A stretch of DNA of 64,000 nt, taken from positions 4,278,001 to 4,342,000 of the forward strand of contig JAXRKN010000043.1 of NCBI GenBank assembly GCA_038502055.1, given 5' to 3'. The first letter of the stretch is position 1, and every line of letters begins with the position of its first letter. The notes beneath the pieces were generated by a model. It searched no databases, was not told the DNA's origin, and saw only the letters and a list, made by a program, of their open reading frames with translations. Positions 37,313-46,195 of this stretch are shown here, piece after piece. This DNA comes from Tanytarsus gracilentus. Its lineage: Eukaryota > Arthropoda > Insecta > Diptera > Chironomidae. The position numbers and the translations under genes are program-made.

Positions 37313-37615
37313 TTAATGGTGTTCAGCAGCTTCCTTGCGTCTGGTCTCGGCCCATTTTGCAACGTTCTCGGGGTTATTTGCTAAAATAATAAAATTAAGA
37401 TTAGTTTCTAAATAATTAATTAAGCACACTTTGAACTTACAAAGTCGATCAATTTTATAAAAGACAGGGATGGACACAAGAACTCCGAGGAAATAATATT
37501 TCCAGAGTGGATTGTTATTGATGTGCCATTTCAATGGAAATTGAGCAATTTTCGCACTGAAAGTGTATGGAAATTTCATTGGGCGACCAACTGGTTTTGC
37601 TGCTTCTTCGGCCAT
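37313..37615 (-). CDS. Small single-pass membrane protein, probable mitochondrial respiratory-chain accessory subunit
   Basis: Exons 37615-37441 and 37380-37313 (60-bp intron) give 80 residues. A further 5' UTR intron probably runs from a GTATG donor near 37846 to an acceptor near 37640. There is no cleavable presequence; a Phe/Tyr-rich stretch (KFPYTFSAKIAQFPLKW) is followed by one membrane segment at 39-54 (KYYFLGVLVSIPVFYK) and a charged tail with NPENVAKWAETRRKEAAEHH. This size and layout is typical of OXPHOS accessory subunits. I think the closest fly candidate is CG7630, reported as a COX7B homologue, but this is from memory and not verified. The gene itself is well supported; the function is inferred. 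Confidence 0.8.
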   Translation of the reverse strand: MAEEAAKPVGRPMKFPYTFSAKIAQFPLKWHINNNPLWKYYFLGVLVSIPVFYKIDRLCKFKVCLINYLETNLNFIILANNPENVAKWAETRRKEAAEHH

Positions 37616-38212
37616 GGCTACAGATGAAATTCAATTCAATTTCCTAAGAACGGAGAAAAATTGATTATTAGGTAATCAGCGGAATTTACAAAATTGTCTA
37701 ATTTCAATTAAATACAAAGAGTTTTAAGTGAATAAATGAAAAGAGTTAATTGACTCATTGAAACTAATATGAATTGACGAAATTAACCACCTTTTAAACT
37801 CTAAAAATAAAGAAAAATAATGAAAAACTAAATTTTTTCACATACCTTCTTCGATCGAACTTTCGGACAAGCAATTTCGAAAATGTGTTGCCCCGAAAAT
37901 AAAAATGGGGTTCTTAAAATTTATTTAATTTTCTTAAATTTAAACACATAAAAATTAATTAAACGCTTATTTAACTTTAAAAATTATTTTTAAAAAATTA
38001 ATAAAAATTTAGATAAAAAATTTCAGTTCATGGCAACACTTTTTCCTTATACATGTTAAAAAAGTCAGTATATGTGCGTTGCGAAAAAAGTGTGCGAGAG
38101 AGAGAGCTAAGTTAAAAAAACTAATACATTGTGCCAGGAGAGCGTTAATCTATTAAAAATACTTACCTATACGTTTTCTAGTGGTCTTAGAAAGAAAAAT
38201 AAGTGAGAGATC

Positions 38213-38326
38213 ATGAGTGAAGAAAAGTTAACTAGTAATAGTTTGAACATAGAGGTGAAGAGTCAGTCTTATTTAGCGACGCCCGATAATAGAGAATCAT
38301 ATAAGCGTTTTATCCTTAATCGTTGA
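38213..38326 (+). CDS. Possible 37-residue small ORF
   Basis: ATG at 38213 opens a 37-codon hydrophilic ORF (MSEEKLTSNS... ending YKRFILNR, TGA at 38324-38326). Its codon and amino-acid balance (Glu, Lys, Ser, Asn, Pro, Arg) is unlike the Phe/Ile/Leu/Lys-rich translations of AT-rich intergenic DNA here. It lies downstream of a GC-richer leader (38060-38210), divergent from the small mitochondrial-type gene, with an AATAAA near 38390. No membrane segment, signal peptide or homologue recognised. It could be non-coding. Confidence 0.3.
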   Translation: MSEEKLTSNSLNIEVKSQSYLATPDNRESYKRFILNR

Positions 38327-38522
38327 TGTTTTCGTGTCAACTTTTCATTATTTGTTTAAAGGAGAAAATTTCATTTAATTATATCATTAATAAAAATACT
38401 AAATTATGTTTAAATCATCAATTATAATGTTGTTTTAAGTATTTTTTTCTTCAATCTGGTTTTATGCTCAACTTTAAACTGTATGTTGTTATGCGAATGT
38501 TTGAAACTTTTGTGTGTACTTT

Positions 38523-39347
38523 TTATGTGGTGACTTCATCCTCCTCCTCGAGCCATTCTTCCTGCCAATCTTCGACCTCAACTTCCTCCCATTCGCCAAC
38601 TTCCTCAACCTCAACTTCCACCAAATCGCCAACTTCCTTAGCACAGTCGTATCCTGCTTGGATCCATGCTTCGCGATGGATTCTTAAAATATCGTCATCT
38701 GCAAAGCTTTGATGACAGCGTTCACATTTGAGCACAATAGCAAAAGGAAGGTCTTCGATGCCGGACTGAGGCGTTTCAAATGACTGTGCGAGCTTTTTTA
38801 CGTCTTCGATGCCGGACTGAGGCGTTTCGAATGACTGTGCGAGCTTCTTTACGTCTTCGATGGCTGATTGTGGCACTTTTACTGAATGGTTAAGTAGACG
38901 ATGCAGAAACAATGATGCTGAATGTGCAAAAGTTAAAGCACAAAGTTCGCAAGTAGTTGTTCTACCGTGATATCTATGTACAAGAGAAAACGTTAAATTT
39001 GTTAATTAAAAAATTTCTAAACATTACCCGCGCATATGTTTGTTGAGCATCCATTGATTTTTGTAACTTTTGTCGCATTCAGTACAAGGAAAGTAGAATC
39101 GAGCATGTGTCTTAACATGCATCATAATTTCTGATTTTGCCGAGCCCTGAAATTTGCATAAGTCGCAGAAAAAAGTTCCCGAGTGCACTTTAATGTGTTT
39201 TTGTAGATATTTTGTAGTCCCAAAGAGTTTCCCGCACGTTTTGCACGGAAATTTCTTTTTTAGATGAATGCTCTCCATATGACTCTTCAAACGTCTATAA
39301 GATTTTCCACACACTTTGCAAATCTCCTTTGGTTTAATTGGATTCAT
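38523..39347 (-). CDS. C2H2 zinc-finger protein with internal tandem repeat and acidic tail
   Basis: Exons 39347-39028 and 38973-38523 (54-bp intron, GTAATG donor) encode 256 residues. It starts MNPIKPKEICKVCGKSY. Clear C2H2 fingers are CKVCGKSYRRLKSHMESIH, CKTCGKLFGTTKYLQKHIKVH, CDLCKFQGSAKSEIMMHVKTH and CTECDKSYKNQWMLNKHMRG, the last completed across the splice by YHG. Two more follow in exon 2 (CELCALTFAHSASLFLHRLL and CERCHQSFADDDILRIHREA). Between these two lies a 17-residue near-perfect tandem repeat, IEDVKKLAQSFETPQSG. The last 45 residues are Glu/Val/Trp-rich and acidic. It is probably a nuclear nucleic-acid-binding protein; no specific orthologue recognised, and it lacks the ZAD domain common in insect fingers. 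Confidence 0.85.
38753..38857 (-). repeat. 51-bp in-frame tandem repeat inside the zinc-finger gene
   Basis: Two copies of the 51-bp unit encoding IEDVKKLAQSFETPQSG, plus partial third and leading copies (SAIEDVKK, SGIEDLPF), differ by only a few silent or A/G changes. The near identity indicates a recent in-frame duplication. The flanks of the repeat align with the linker between two C2H2 fingers. Confidence 0.9.
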
Positions 39348-39861
39348 TTTTTAAACGTCTTATCGCTACTGATTTTTTTTCTCAACTGATTTTTTTACAA
39401 GTGATGATCGCATATGGAGTGCAAGTCGGTTCTTTTTTTTTCAAATTTTTAATTAGTTAATTTGAAGTTAAATTAATCTTTTAAATCAATTTTGACGACT
39501 ACCGAAATGTGCTTTAGTATCTCATTGTAATTTCGGTAGACATTAAATATTAATTATCGGTGATTAAAACTTTTGAGACAAATTTAAAGTTTTCTTTGTA
39601 ACTAAATGCAAAAAAAGTGCGGGAAATTTTTTTTTTCCATCACGTGCTTGCAATAAAATCTCAATCACTAAATGAGGATGATGAGAAAAAAATGTGTGGA
39701 TATGCTATTTTTATGATGCTGCTAATGGTTGTTCGCCTTCTGCTTCCAATCAGTGCAACTGAAAATCATGTTAATCGCCATTCATTTATTAACTAAATCT
39801 TCACAAAACACCACTCTCATAACGCAGTTCGAGCTCAAAATTAGTTAATAAATTTACTCGA

Positions 39862-40116
39862 ATGATTTTTTTTCAACTTTTATCTCAACAGCATTTATTC
39901 CGTAAATTAAATACAAAATTATTTTTCTGTGTGGCTTGTGGCTTAGTAATTTTAATATTTTTTTCCTTCATAGAAGAAGAAGATTCTGAGAGCATGAAAA
40001 TGAAATTGAAACATTTACAAAAAGCTCCGTCGTCATCGAAAAAAACACCGGCAAGACGTCGAAAAAATGCTAAAAAATACATAAACTCCGATGAAAGCGA
40101 CGACGACGATGACTAA
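39862..40116 (+). CDS. Uncertain gene: Lys/Arg/Ser tail ending in poly-Asp, probably the last exon of a small protein
   Basis: The C-terminal half (about 39973-40116) reads EEEDSESMKMKLKHLQKAP, then SSSKKTPARRRKNAKKY and INSDESDDDDD, TAA. This biased acidic-basic-acidic composition is unlikely in random AT-rich DNA. A good acceptor (TTTTTTCCTTCATAG) sits at about 39972, so the Phe/Leu-rich upstream part of the ORF may be intron. A possible first exon is ATG 39692 (MCGYAIFMMLLMVVRLLLP), but no phase-compatible donor is convincing. Function not recognised. Confidence 0.35.
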   Translation: MIFFQLLSQQHLFRKLNTKLFFCVACGLVILIFFSFIEEEDSESMKMKLKHLQKAPSSSKKTPARRRKNAKKYINSDESDDDDD

Positions 40117-40428
40117 ACTTTTATTATCAGCAAAAAAGTAATAATAATTAATTAGTGTCACATTAATTTAAAGTAAGATTTAAATTTTTAATTTTTTGGA
40201 CTGTAATCACTCTCTGACCGTAATAAAGATGAAATTTAAAATTAATCGGAATTAAATTTATGAGACATTTTTTTTTTTTCAGAAGCAAAACTCATCAAGT
40301 TATATAAAGTACAAAAAATAATTCTTTTTTATGTATTTCAGATTTAACTTAATCACAATTTTGTTCTGATCCGTTTTTTATAGTTGCTCGTGTTTATACA
40401 AATTGTTGATGTAAACGATATAATGTCC

Positions 40429-40606
40429 TTAAAGATAATATAATTTCTTGTCGAGTCCAGTGTTTGGCACCTGACGAATGTGCTCGCCGACGAGAACACT
40501 AAGCTTATGGGCATATTGAACGACGAATGTATCGTAAACGATGTTGTACGAGGTTGGACTGACCGTTCCCTGGCGAACTGATTGACTGACAAGGAAGTAA
40601 TCATAG
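40429..40606 (-). pseudogene. 3'-terminal fragment of a PIWI-family Argonaute gene with internal deletion
   Basis: After a good acceptor (CCCTATTTTTTAG, minus strand) the frame reads YDYFLVSQSVRQGTVSPTSY, N-I-V-Y-D-T-F, then VVQYAHKLSVLVGEHIRQVP and ends LDKKLYYL-stop. This is unmistakably the C-terminus of a Piwi/Aubergine/Ago3-type protein, including the YAHKL segment that carries the last catalytic His. About 30 residues that normally lie between SYN and QYAHKL (the 'L.Y....Y.W.G..RVPA' block) are absent, and the join is in frame. No other PIWI sequence is present upstream; the next sequence on the strand is the broken SWT1 gene. The fragment has no stop inside, so it is either young or retained. 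Most likely a pseudogene fragment. Confidence 0.8.
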
Positions 40607-40656
40607 CTAAAAAATAGGGAGAAAAATTATATGATTCATTTTCTGGGTTTAAAGGT

Positions 40657-41486
40657 TTAAATGTAAAGTTTCGCTTTTCCAATGTCTAAAAAAATATTTA
40701 ATCAATGAGATTGTTTAATTAGAGCAGAGAGAATTTACCTTTAAACATTTTTCCTTTAATTCGCTCGATGAAATGTGGATTTGAGCAGAAAATATTTGTA
40801 TCCACAACAATATAAAGCACATCATCATTTTTTGTATCAGTAAAATCGTGTGGCATGAGTGAAGATGGAATTGACTTGACTTGTCGGATATTAGTAACTT
40901 CCTTTACCACCTCCTCAATATCAATCTCTTCCCAATCCATGGGCTCAAAATAAACCGCGGGGTTATTACTATTTGTCTCTTGCGAGGGTGTCATATCAAC
41001 GTCCATGCTTTCAATCGGTTGCAGTCTATCCTTTTCTTCAACTCGCTTTCGTGGACTCACCAGCTTCTTCTTTTCAATTGATGCTGGATCTTTTTGCTTA
41101 CGTGGACTGATTGTTGGTTTCTTTTCAAGACACTTAAAATTAGATGATTTCTGTGGCACTTTTGCTATTGGCTTGTTATTGTTGATTTGTTTGGGTTTAA
41201 TTTCACTTTCAGTCATAGTATTTATCTCCTTTTGCATTGCCATTTTTAAATTTTTCATACGGTTTTCAGCTATATTCTTTTTACCGATGGTTACAGACTT
41301 AGATGACACTCCACCCACCTTCTTCGGAGATACTAATTTCATTTTACATTTCTCAGGCGACCGTCGTAAATCAGAAATTTCCCACACTGATTCTTTAGTT
41401 TCATTATTATAGTAATATACCTTTCCTGCTCTACTTTTTGACTTTACTTTAATCCACCCAGGTGGAAGCTTCTCTTTACTCTCCAT
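40657..41486 (-). CDS. SWT1: SWT1-like WW/PIN-domain RNA endonuclease, truncated inside the PIN domain
   Basis: Exons 41486-40739 and 40685-40657 (53-bp intron) give 258 residues. A WW domain lies at about 7-38 (LPPGWIKVKSK, YYYNNETKESVWEI; Trp11 and Trp35). A long Lys/Ser/Pro-rich linker contains repeated LVSPKK/LVSPRK/TISPRK motifs, then an acidic patch (MDWEEIDIEEVVKEV). The PIN fold begins at LYIVVDTNIF, with the first catalytic Asp at 229. After the splice it continues MFKDIGKAKLYI and stops at TAA. SWT1 proteins normally go on with 'P..V..ELD' and several hundred more residues. The rest is not found on either strand nearby; a PIWI fragment follows instead. The gene is therefore 3'-broken, or the assembly is mis-joined here. 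SWT1 normally acts in nuclear mRNP quality control. Confidence 0.75.
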
Positions 41487-41613
41487 TGCAATTACTTTTT
41501 TTACTCTCAGGATTGATTTATTGACATATTTTAATAAATTTCTTGTAAATTTTCTAAATTTTTATTTGATTTCTTTTTTTTTGTTTACTTTTGAATTGAA
41601 AATTTTTAAGCCG

Positions 41614-42429
41614 TTAAAACTTAATATTGGGTTTTTTGCGTTTTGTTCCAAGTTTTGTCTCATCTTGGGATATTTGTGTAGCTGATGATGATGATGATGA
41701 TTTTAGCAGTTCCTCTGTGAAATCTATTTCCTGGCTGTCTTCCTTATACTCAAATTTCTTCACCTCCACCGACTGTGGCTTTAACATTTGCCTACTTGAA
41801 ATTTTTTTAAGCTGACGGCGAGCGAGAGCTGTACCTGAATTATTCTGGGAGCCTTGACTTAGACTTATGTCCTTTTCTGTTTTAGCGCCAAGCATGTTCG
41901 AGAGGTCATTGGAATAAATTTCGATCGTGTTCGAAGAGATCATGAAAGCTGGATCAACTAAAGAAACTCTCTTAGTTGGCGCTACTTGCTCAATTAGTGA
42001 CTTAATTAGTCCGTTTACGAAATACTTTGATAATTCTTCAATAGATTTGCACTCTGTCATGTCGAAATAAATTTTTACTTTTTCTGATTTCTGCGTCTGC
42101 TCATTTACCAGAATATTTAATTCCAGTTCAACTTTCAGCTTATCTTGATTAATTTCAATGGACGATTTACTTGGCACTGTCTCAATGAGTGCTTTGACTA
42201 TTTTTTTAATGGGAAGTCTGATGGCGTTTATTTCCTAAAATATTTTTACAAATTAAAAAGGTAACTAATTAAAGGAATTAATTACACTTATTCGATCGTC
42301 CAAAATTTCATTGTTTAGCTTTTCTTTGAAATATCTCTTAAAATTCGTAGCAAAAATGAAATAATCACTTTCATGCGGAACAATGGAGAAAACTAAATGA
42401 ATATCGTCGTTTTTAATTACAAAGCTCAT
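41614..42429 (-). CDS. Candidate divergent XLF/Cernunnos-like non-homologous end-joining factor
   Basis: Exons 42429-42286 and 42234-41614 (51-bp intron) encode 254 residues. The N-terminal half alternates strand-like and helix-like segments (MSFVIKNDDIHLVFSIVPH, DYFIFATNFKRYFKEKL, RLPIKKIVKALIET, KLKVELELNILVNE, KVKIYFDMTE, LSKYFVNGLIKSLIEQ). This order resembles the XLF head plus start of the stalk. The tail is disordered and Ser-rich, and ends in a basic cluster followed by a terminal Phe (TKRKKPNIKF). XLF proteins end in just such a Ku-binding motif (basic patch then Phe). The gene is well supported; the XLF assignment rests on layout and tail and is tentative. Alternatives are another XRCC4-superfamily member or an unrelated insect protein. 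It is in tandem with SWT1, 127 bp upstream. Confidence 0.55.
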
Positions 42430-44033
42430 AATTAATCTTTCTTTCTTTCACTTAAAAAAAACCAAAACAAAACAAAATTCGACCTTGACTTTATGAATCA
42501 AAAAATTTCTTCTTTTTCTTCTTGTTTACCTTATGTGACAAAGGGATGGTTTATTTCATAAAAAATTATTAAAAAAATTAATACAATACACTAAAATTAT
42601 TTTAATTCCACGAATGCATTTAGTTTTGTTTAATTTATGCAAATATTATGAAAAAATAATTTAGAAATTAATCCAAGTCACCCACTCTTGAGCAGTTTTT
42701 TTTGTGTAAACAAAAGATGAAAATTCTTTTTGTCATTTTTTTGATCTTAATTTTGTTGGGATGACGAAAGTGACGGATCGAGCCCAGCGTTCGGATTATC
42801 GGATTATGATTGTGGAGAGTTTAGTTTGAACTTGAACGGAGAATAAAGAAGACGTGTTAAAGTTCGTTCCGTCTTTTATATGATATTTCCTGACTTTCAG
42901 CAGCGGCGTGGTCACTACAAATTTGTCTTGGCTTAATTATTGTTGGTAAGATCTATGATGTGAAAATAGACAGTAAGAGTATCAGGAACCAAAATAAATT
43001 CGAGAATGCAGTGTTGAATGATGAATTCGACAATTTATTTCACTTTTTGCACATATCAGACCTTCACTTGAGTAAAAATCATGATCAGACACGTATTAGT
43101 GATTTTCGGGTATTTTGATCAAATCTTTCTAAATATGCGCACTTACTAAAATGTTTTTTCACTCATTTAAATTTTTATTTTTTTTTGGTGTGAAATGTTT
43201 TGATTATTTATCTAAAAAATTCTAAAAATTTAAATGACTGAAAAAACTTTTTGTAAGTTGGCATATTTTGAACGAATTTTCTTAGCCATTTAATTTTGTT
43301 TTAAAAAAGTTTTTAAATGTATTCTATAATTTCTCAATTAGCCTATTTCTGAGGATATTGGACTCGATAACGGTAATTAGGTTTATTTTATTTTATTCAG
43401 ATAATTTTTTATTGAGACAAAAAAACATGAATAATCAGAGGAATTTCAAAGGTCATGCGTAAGGCAAAATGTCTACTCGCCTGCATTGTCATCATTTTTC
43501 TTTCATTCTTTTTCGCATTCTCAAGTTACAAAAAAAAATATTGCACAGCATGCATTTTATTTAAAAAATGCGAAAAAAAATTTTCTGCTGTAATCTTCAG
43601 CCTAACTTAAATCACTCGAGAAAATTTCTAATTTTAAACATTTCTCAATCATAAAATAAATTGACTTAATCAATATTAATATTTTTTATTAATCAGTAAT
43701 TTAAAAAACATTTTCATTCATAAAATTGCAAGTATTTTAATTACATGCGCTCAACTTTAAAAATGTGGTTTAGTTTGACGATATTTGTGAAAAATTATTT
43801 AGATATCCACCAATACAAGCTCAAGATATCACACATAAAAAACGATGTATGATTTTTTGTCACTCTAAATTGAGCAAATTGATGAGCACGTTAGTAGTTT
43901 AAAAATTCAGAGCTCTTTGGAATCGAAGAATATACAGATAAGAAAGGCACACACATTTTTGAAAACTATCAGCATCTCGTTCGTCTTTTATTACAACTCA
44001 TCAAGTTTCATTTGGGTTTTTGCAGTCATAAAT
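42430..44033. other. Intergenic/5' UTR region between XLF-like gene and CD98hc
   Basis: AT-rich. A GC-richer patch at 42760-42960 ends in a good donor (TTGTTG|GTAAGATC at 42945). The acceptor TTTTTGCAG at 44025 lies just before the CD98hc ATG, so this patch is probably the non-coding first exon of CD98hc, with a 1.1 kb intron. I see no other gene. Confidence 0.45.
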
Positions 44034-45946
44034 ATGGGACGTGAAAATGGAGAATCAGCACAGGATGGAGCTGACGAGAAGATGCTTGGTACAAGTGACA
44101 AGGAGGCGCTCGCATTAAAGGACATCCCAGTTACATTCACTTCGGGAAATGGCGATGCCAAAATTGAGATTGGAAATGTCGAAAAGGTAATTTAAGTTTA
44201 AATTGTTCACTGTGTGATTTAAATTGATTTAAATTAGGAGCAAGTGACTCAATCAATTTCTTTTTTTTTCACAGGCATTTACTGGCATGACAAAAGATGA
44301 ATTGATGAAGTATGCAAACGATCCGTTTTGGGTGAAATTGAGATGGGTCTTGTTCATTGGTTTCTGGGCATTATGGATTGGAATGTTGGTCGGAGCAATT
44401 TTAATTATTGTCTTCGCACCAAAGTGTAATGCACCCACGCCTCTTGTTTGGTACGAAAATGGCCCATTGATAACGATCAAAGATGTTAATGACGGAGATC
44501 TCGTACAGATGAAGAATCTTGATGTTCAAGGTGTAGTTTATGAACTTCCAGCGGAAGAGACATACCTTATTGGTGAGCCGGATAGCAAGATTGAGGAGAG
44601 AATTAAGGAAATTGTCACGAAATATAATGCAGTGGGTATTCAAGTGATTTTAGACCTCACACCCAACTACGTCACTCAAGAAGATAAATTATTCAAAGAC
44701 GCCATGAATACCGACAATTTTAATATTCTTGACGCCTTTGTCACCACCAAGAGAGGTGAAATCAATTGGCTGAAAGTAAATGCCCAAAATGGCGAGAAAG
44801 CTTTCAAGTTGTATGGCAAGAATATTTTCTTGTCACAATTTGGCGACAATATCGATGTAAAATTGGACAATCCACTGATTGAAGAGAAATTCAAGAGTGT
44901 CCTCTCACAACTCGCTGATTTGGGCGTTAAAGGTTTCCGATTGAAAAACGCTAAACATTTCCTCATAAAAGACACGAACGCAGACGAAATTCATGTCGAT
45001 AATGCCAACAAATATAATCAGGCTGATTATAAGTTCTACAATCATCCATCGAGAGCCTACGTCACAGGACTTGGAGATTTAATTATGAAATATACAAATT
45101 ACGTTAAGAACATAACCAACGATGAAGGTTTTCTTACCATCGCCGACTCAATTAGCGGCCACGAGGAGGCTTTCCACACTAAATATAACACACTTGGTTT
45201 TGATTTGCCCAAACTCGATATCATCAAAGAGCTTTCTCAAAATTTAACATCAGCGATCGCAAGAAAAGTTCACAATATCTTCCAGAATCAAGATACATTT
45301 AAGAAAGACTCGCTCTCGTCAATTTGGATGCAATTGCCATTTACTGCTGACTCGTATAAAAATACTGAGCCGACGGCATTCTACATGTTCATTAGTTTGT
45401 TGCGTGGAGTTTTAATTGCACCCTACGATGCCATCGAAAAAGTTGGTTTAGAGAGAGTTAAGACCCTGAAAGAAACACGTGAAAAGGTGCCAATTCAATT
45501 TGGTAGTTTTGAGTCCATGACTAGCTTAAATGACACCGGTGTCGTTGCTTACACAAGGTGAGAATTAATTTCTTGATTATTTTACTTTGTTTTAAAAATG
45601 TTTTAAATTTTTTAAATGCTAACATTTGAAGATATCGGTAAGGTTTTATATAAATGAGAATTTACTAATTGATGACTTAAAAAAATAATTTTAAATTAAA
45701 CTAAAATATTTTATTTGAAATTGCAGAGTCAAGTCTGGAAGTCCTGGATATTTTGTGATTTTGAATCCATTAGACAAAAATGTCACAGCATCGTTCAACT
45801 CGGCCGTTTTCAGCGATGATACATCAATGGAACTTTTCATGGGCAGCGCTAATTTTCCAAACGCCCAAGAAAAGGCAAAATATTTGCCAGGAAATATTGA
45901 AATTCCAGCTAAGTCGAGCGCAATTTTCACCTTTGTTCCGAAATAA
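44034..45946 (+). CDS. CD98hc: CD98 heavy chain / SLC3A2-type amino-acid transporter subunit
   Basis: Type II glycoprotein that escorts SLC7 light-chain amino-acid exchangers to the plasma membrane and feeds TOR signalling. Exons 44034-44186, 44275-45557 and 45727-45946 give 551 residues. The cytosolic N-terminus (MGRENGESAQDGADEKMLG) leads to the SLC3A2 signature AFTGMTKDELMKYANDPFWV and a single span VLFIGFWALWIGMLVGAIL. Then comes a CNAPTPLVWYENGP neck Cys, presumably the one disulfide-linked to the light chain, and a GH13-like ectodomain (VQGVVYELPAEE, GIQVILDLTPNYV, LGVKGFRLKNAKHFL). The catalytic residues of true amylases are replaced, as in other SLC3A2 proteins. The C-terminal beta domain ends IPAKSSAIFTFVPK. 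Several N-x-S/T sites are present. Confidence 0.92.
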
Positions 45947-46195
45947 ATTTCGAATAAGCATTTGAAAATGCTTCAATAACTCATCTTTAATATGACAATA
46001 TACCACTCAGCATTCTACAAATATATATTTCGATGGCGATAAGCTTTGAACAATAAATGTTACATGTAGTGCATTCGTGTAGCCAAGCATAAAATAATTT
46101 ATTTTGTTTTAAAATTATTAATTTTATTGGAAAATTACAGAAATATGAGATGAAAAAATAATGCAACGAAATGTGGTGATTGTGGAATTGTAAAT

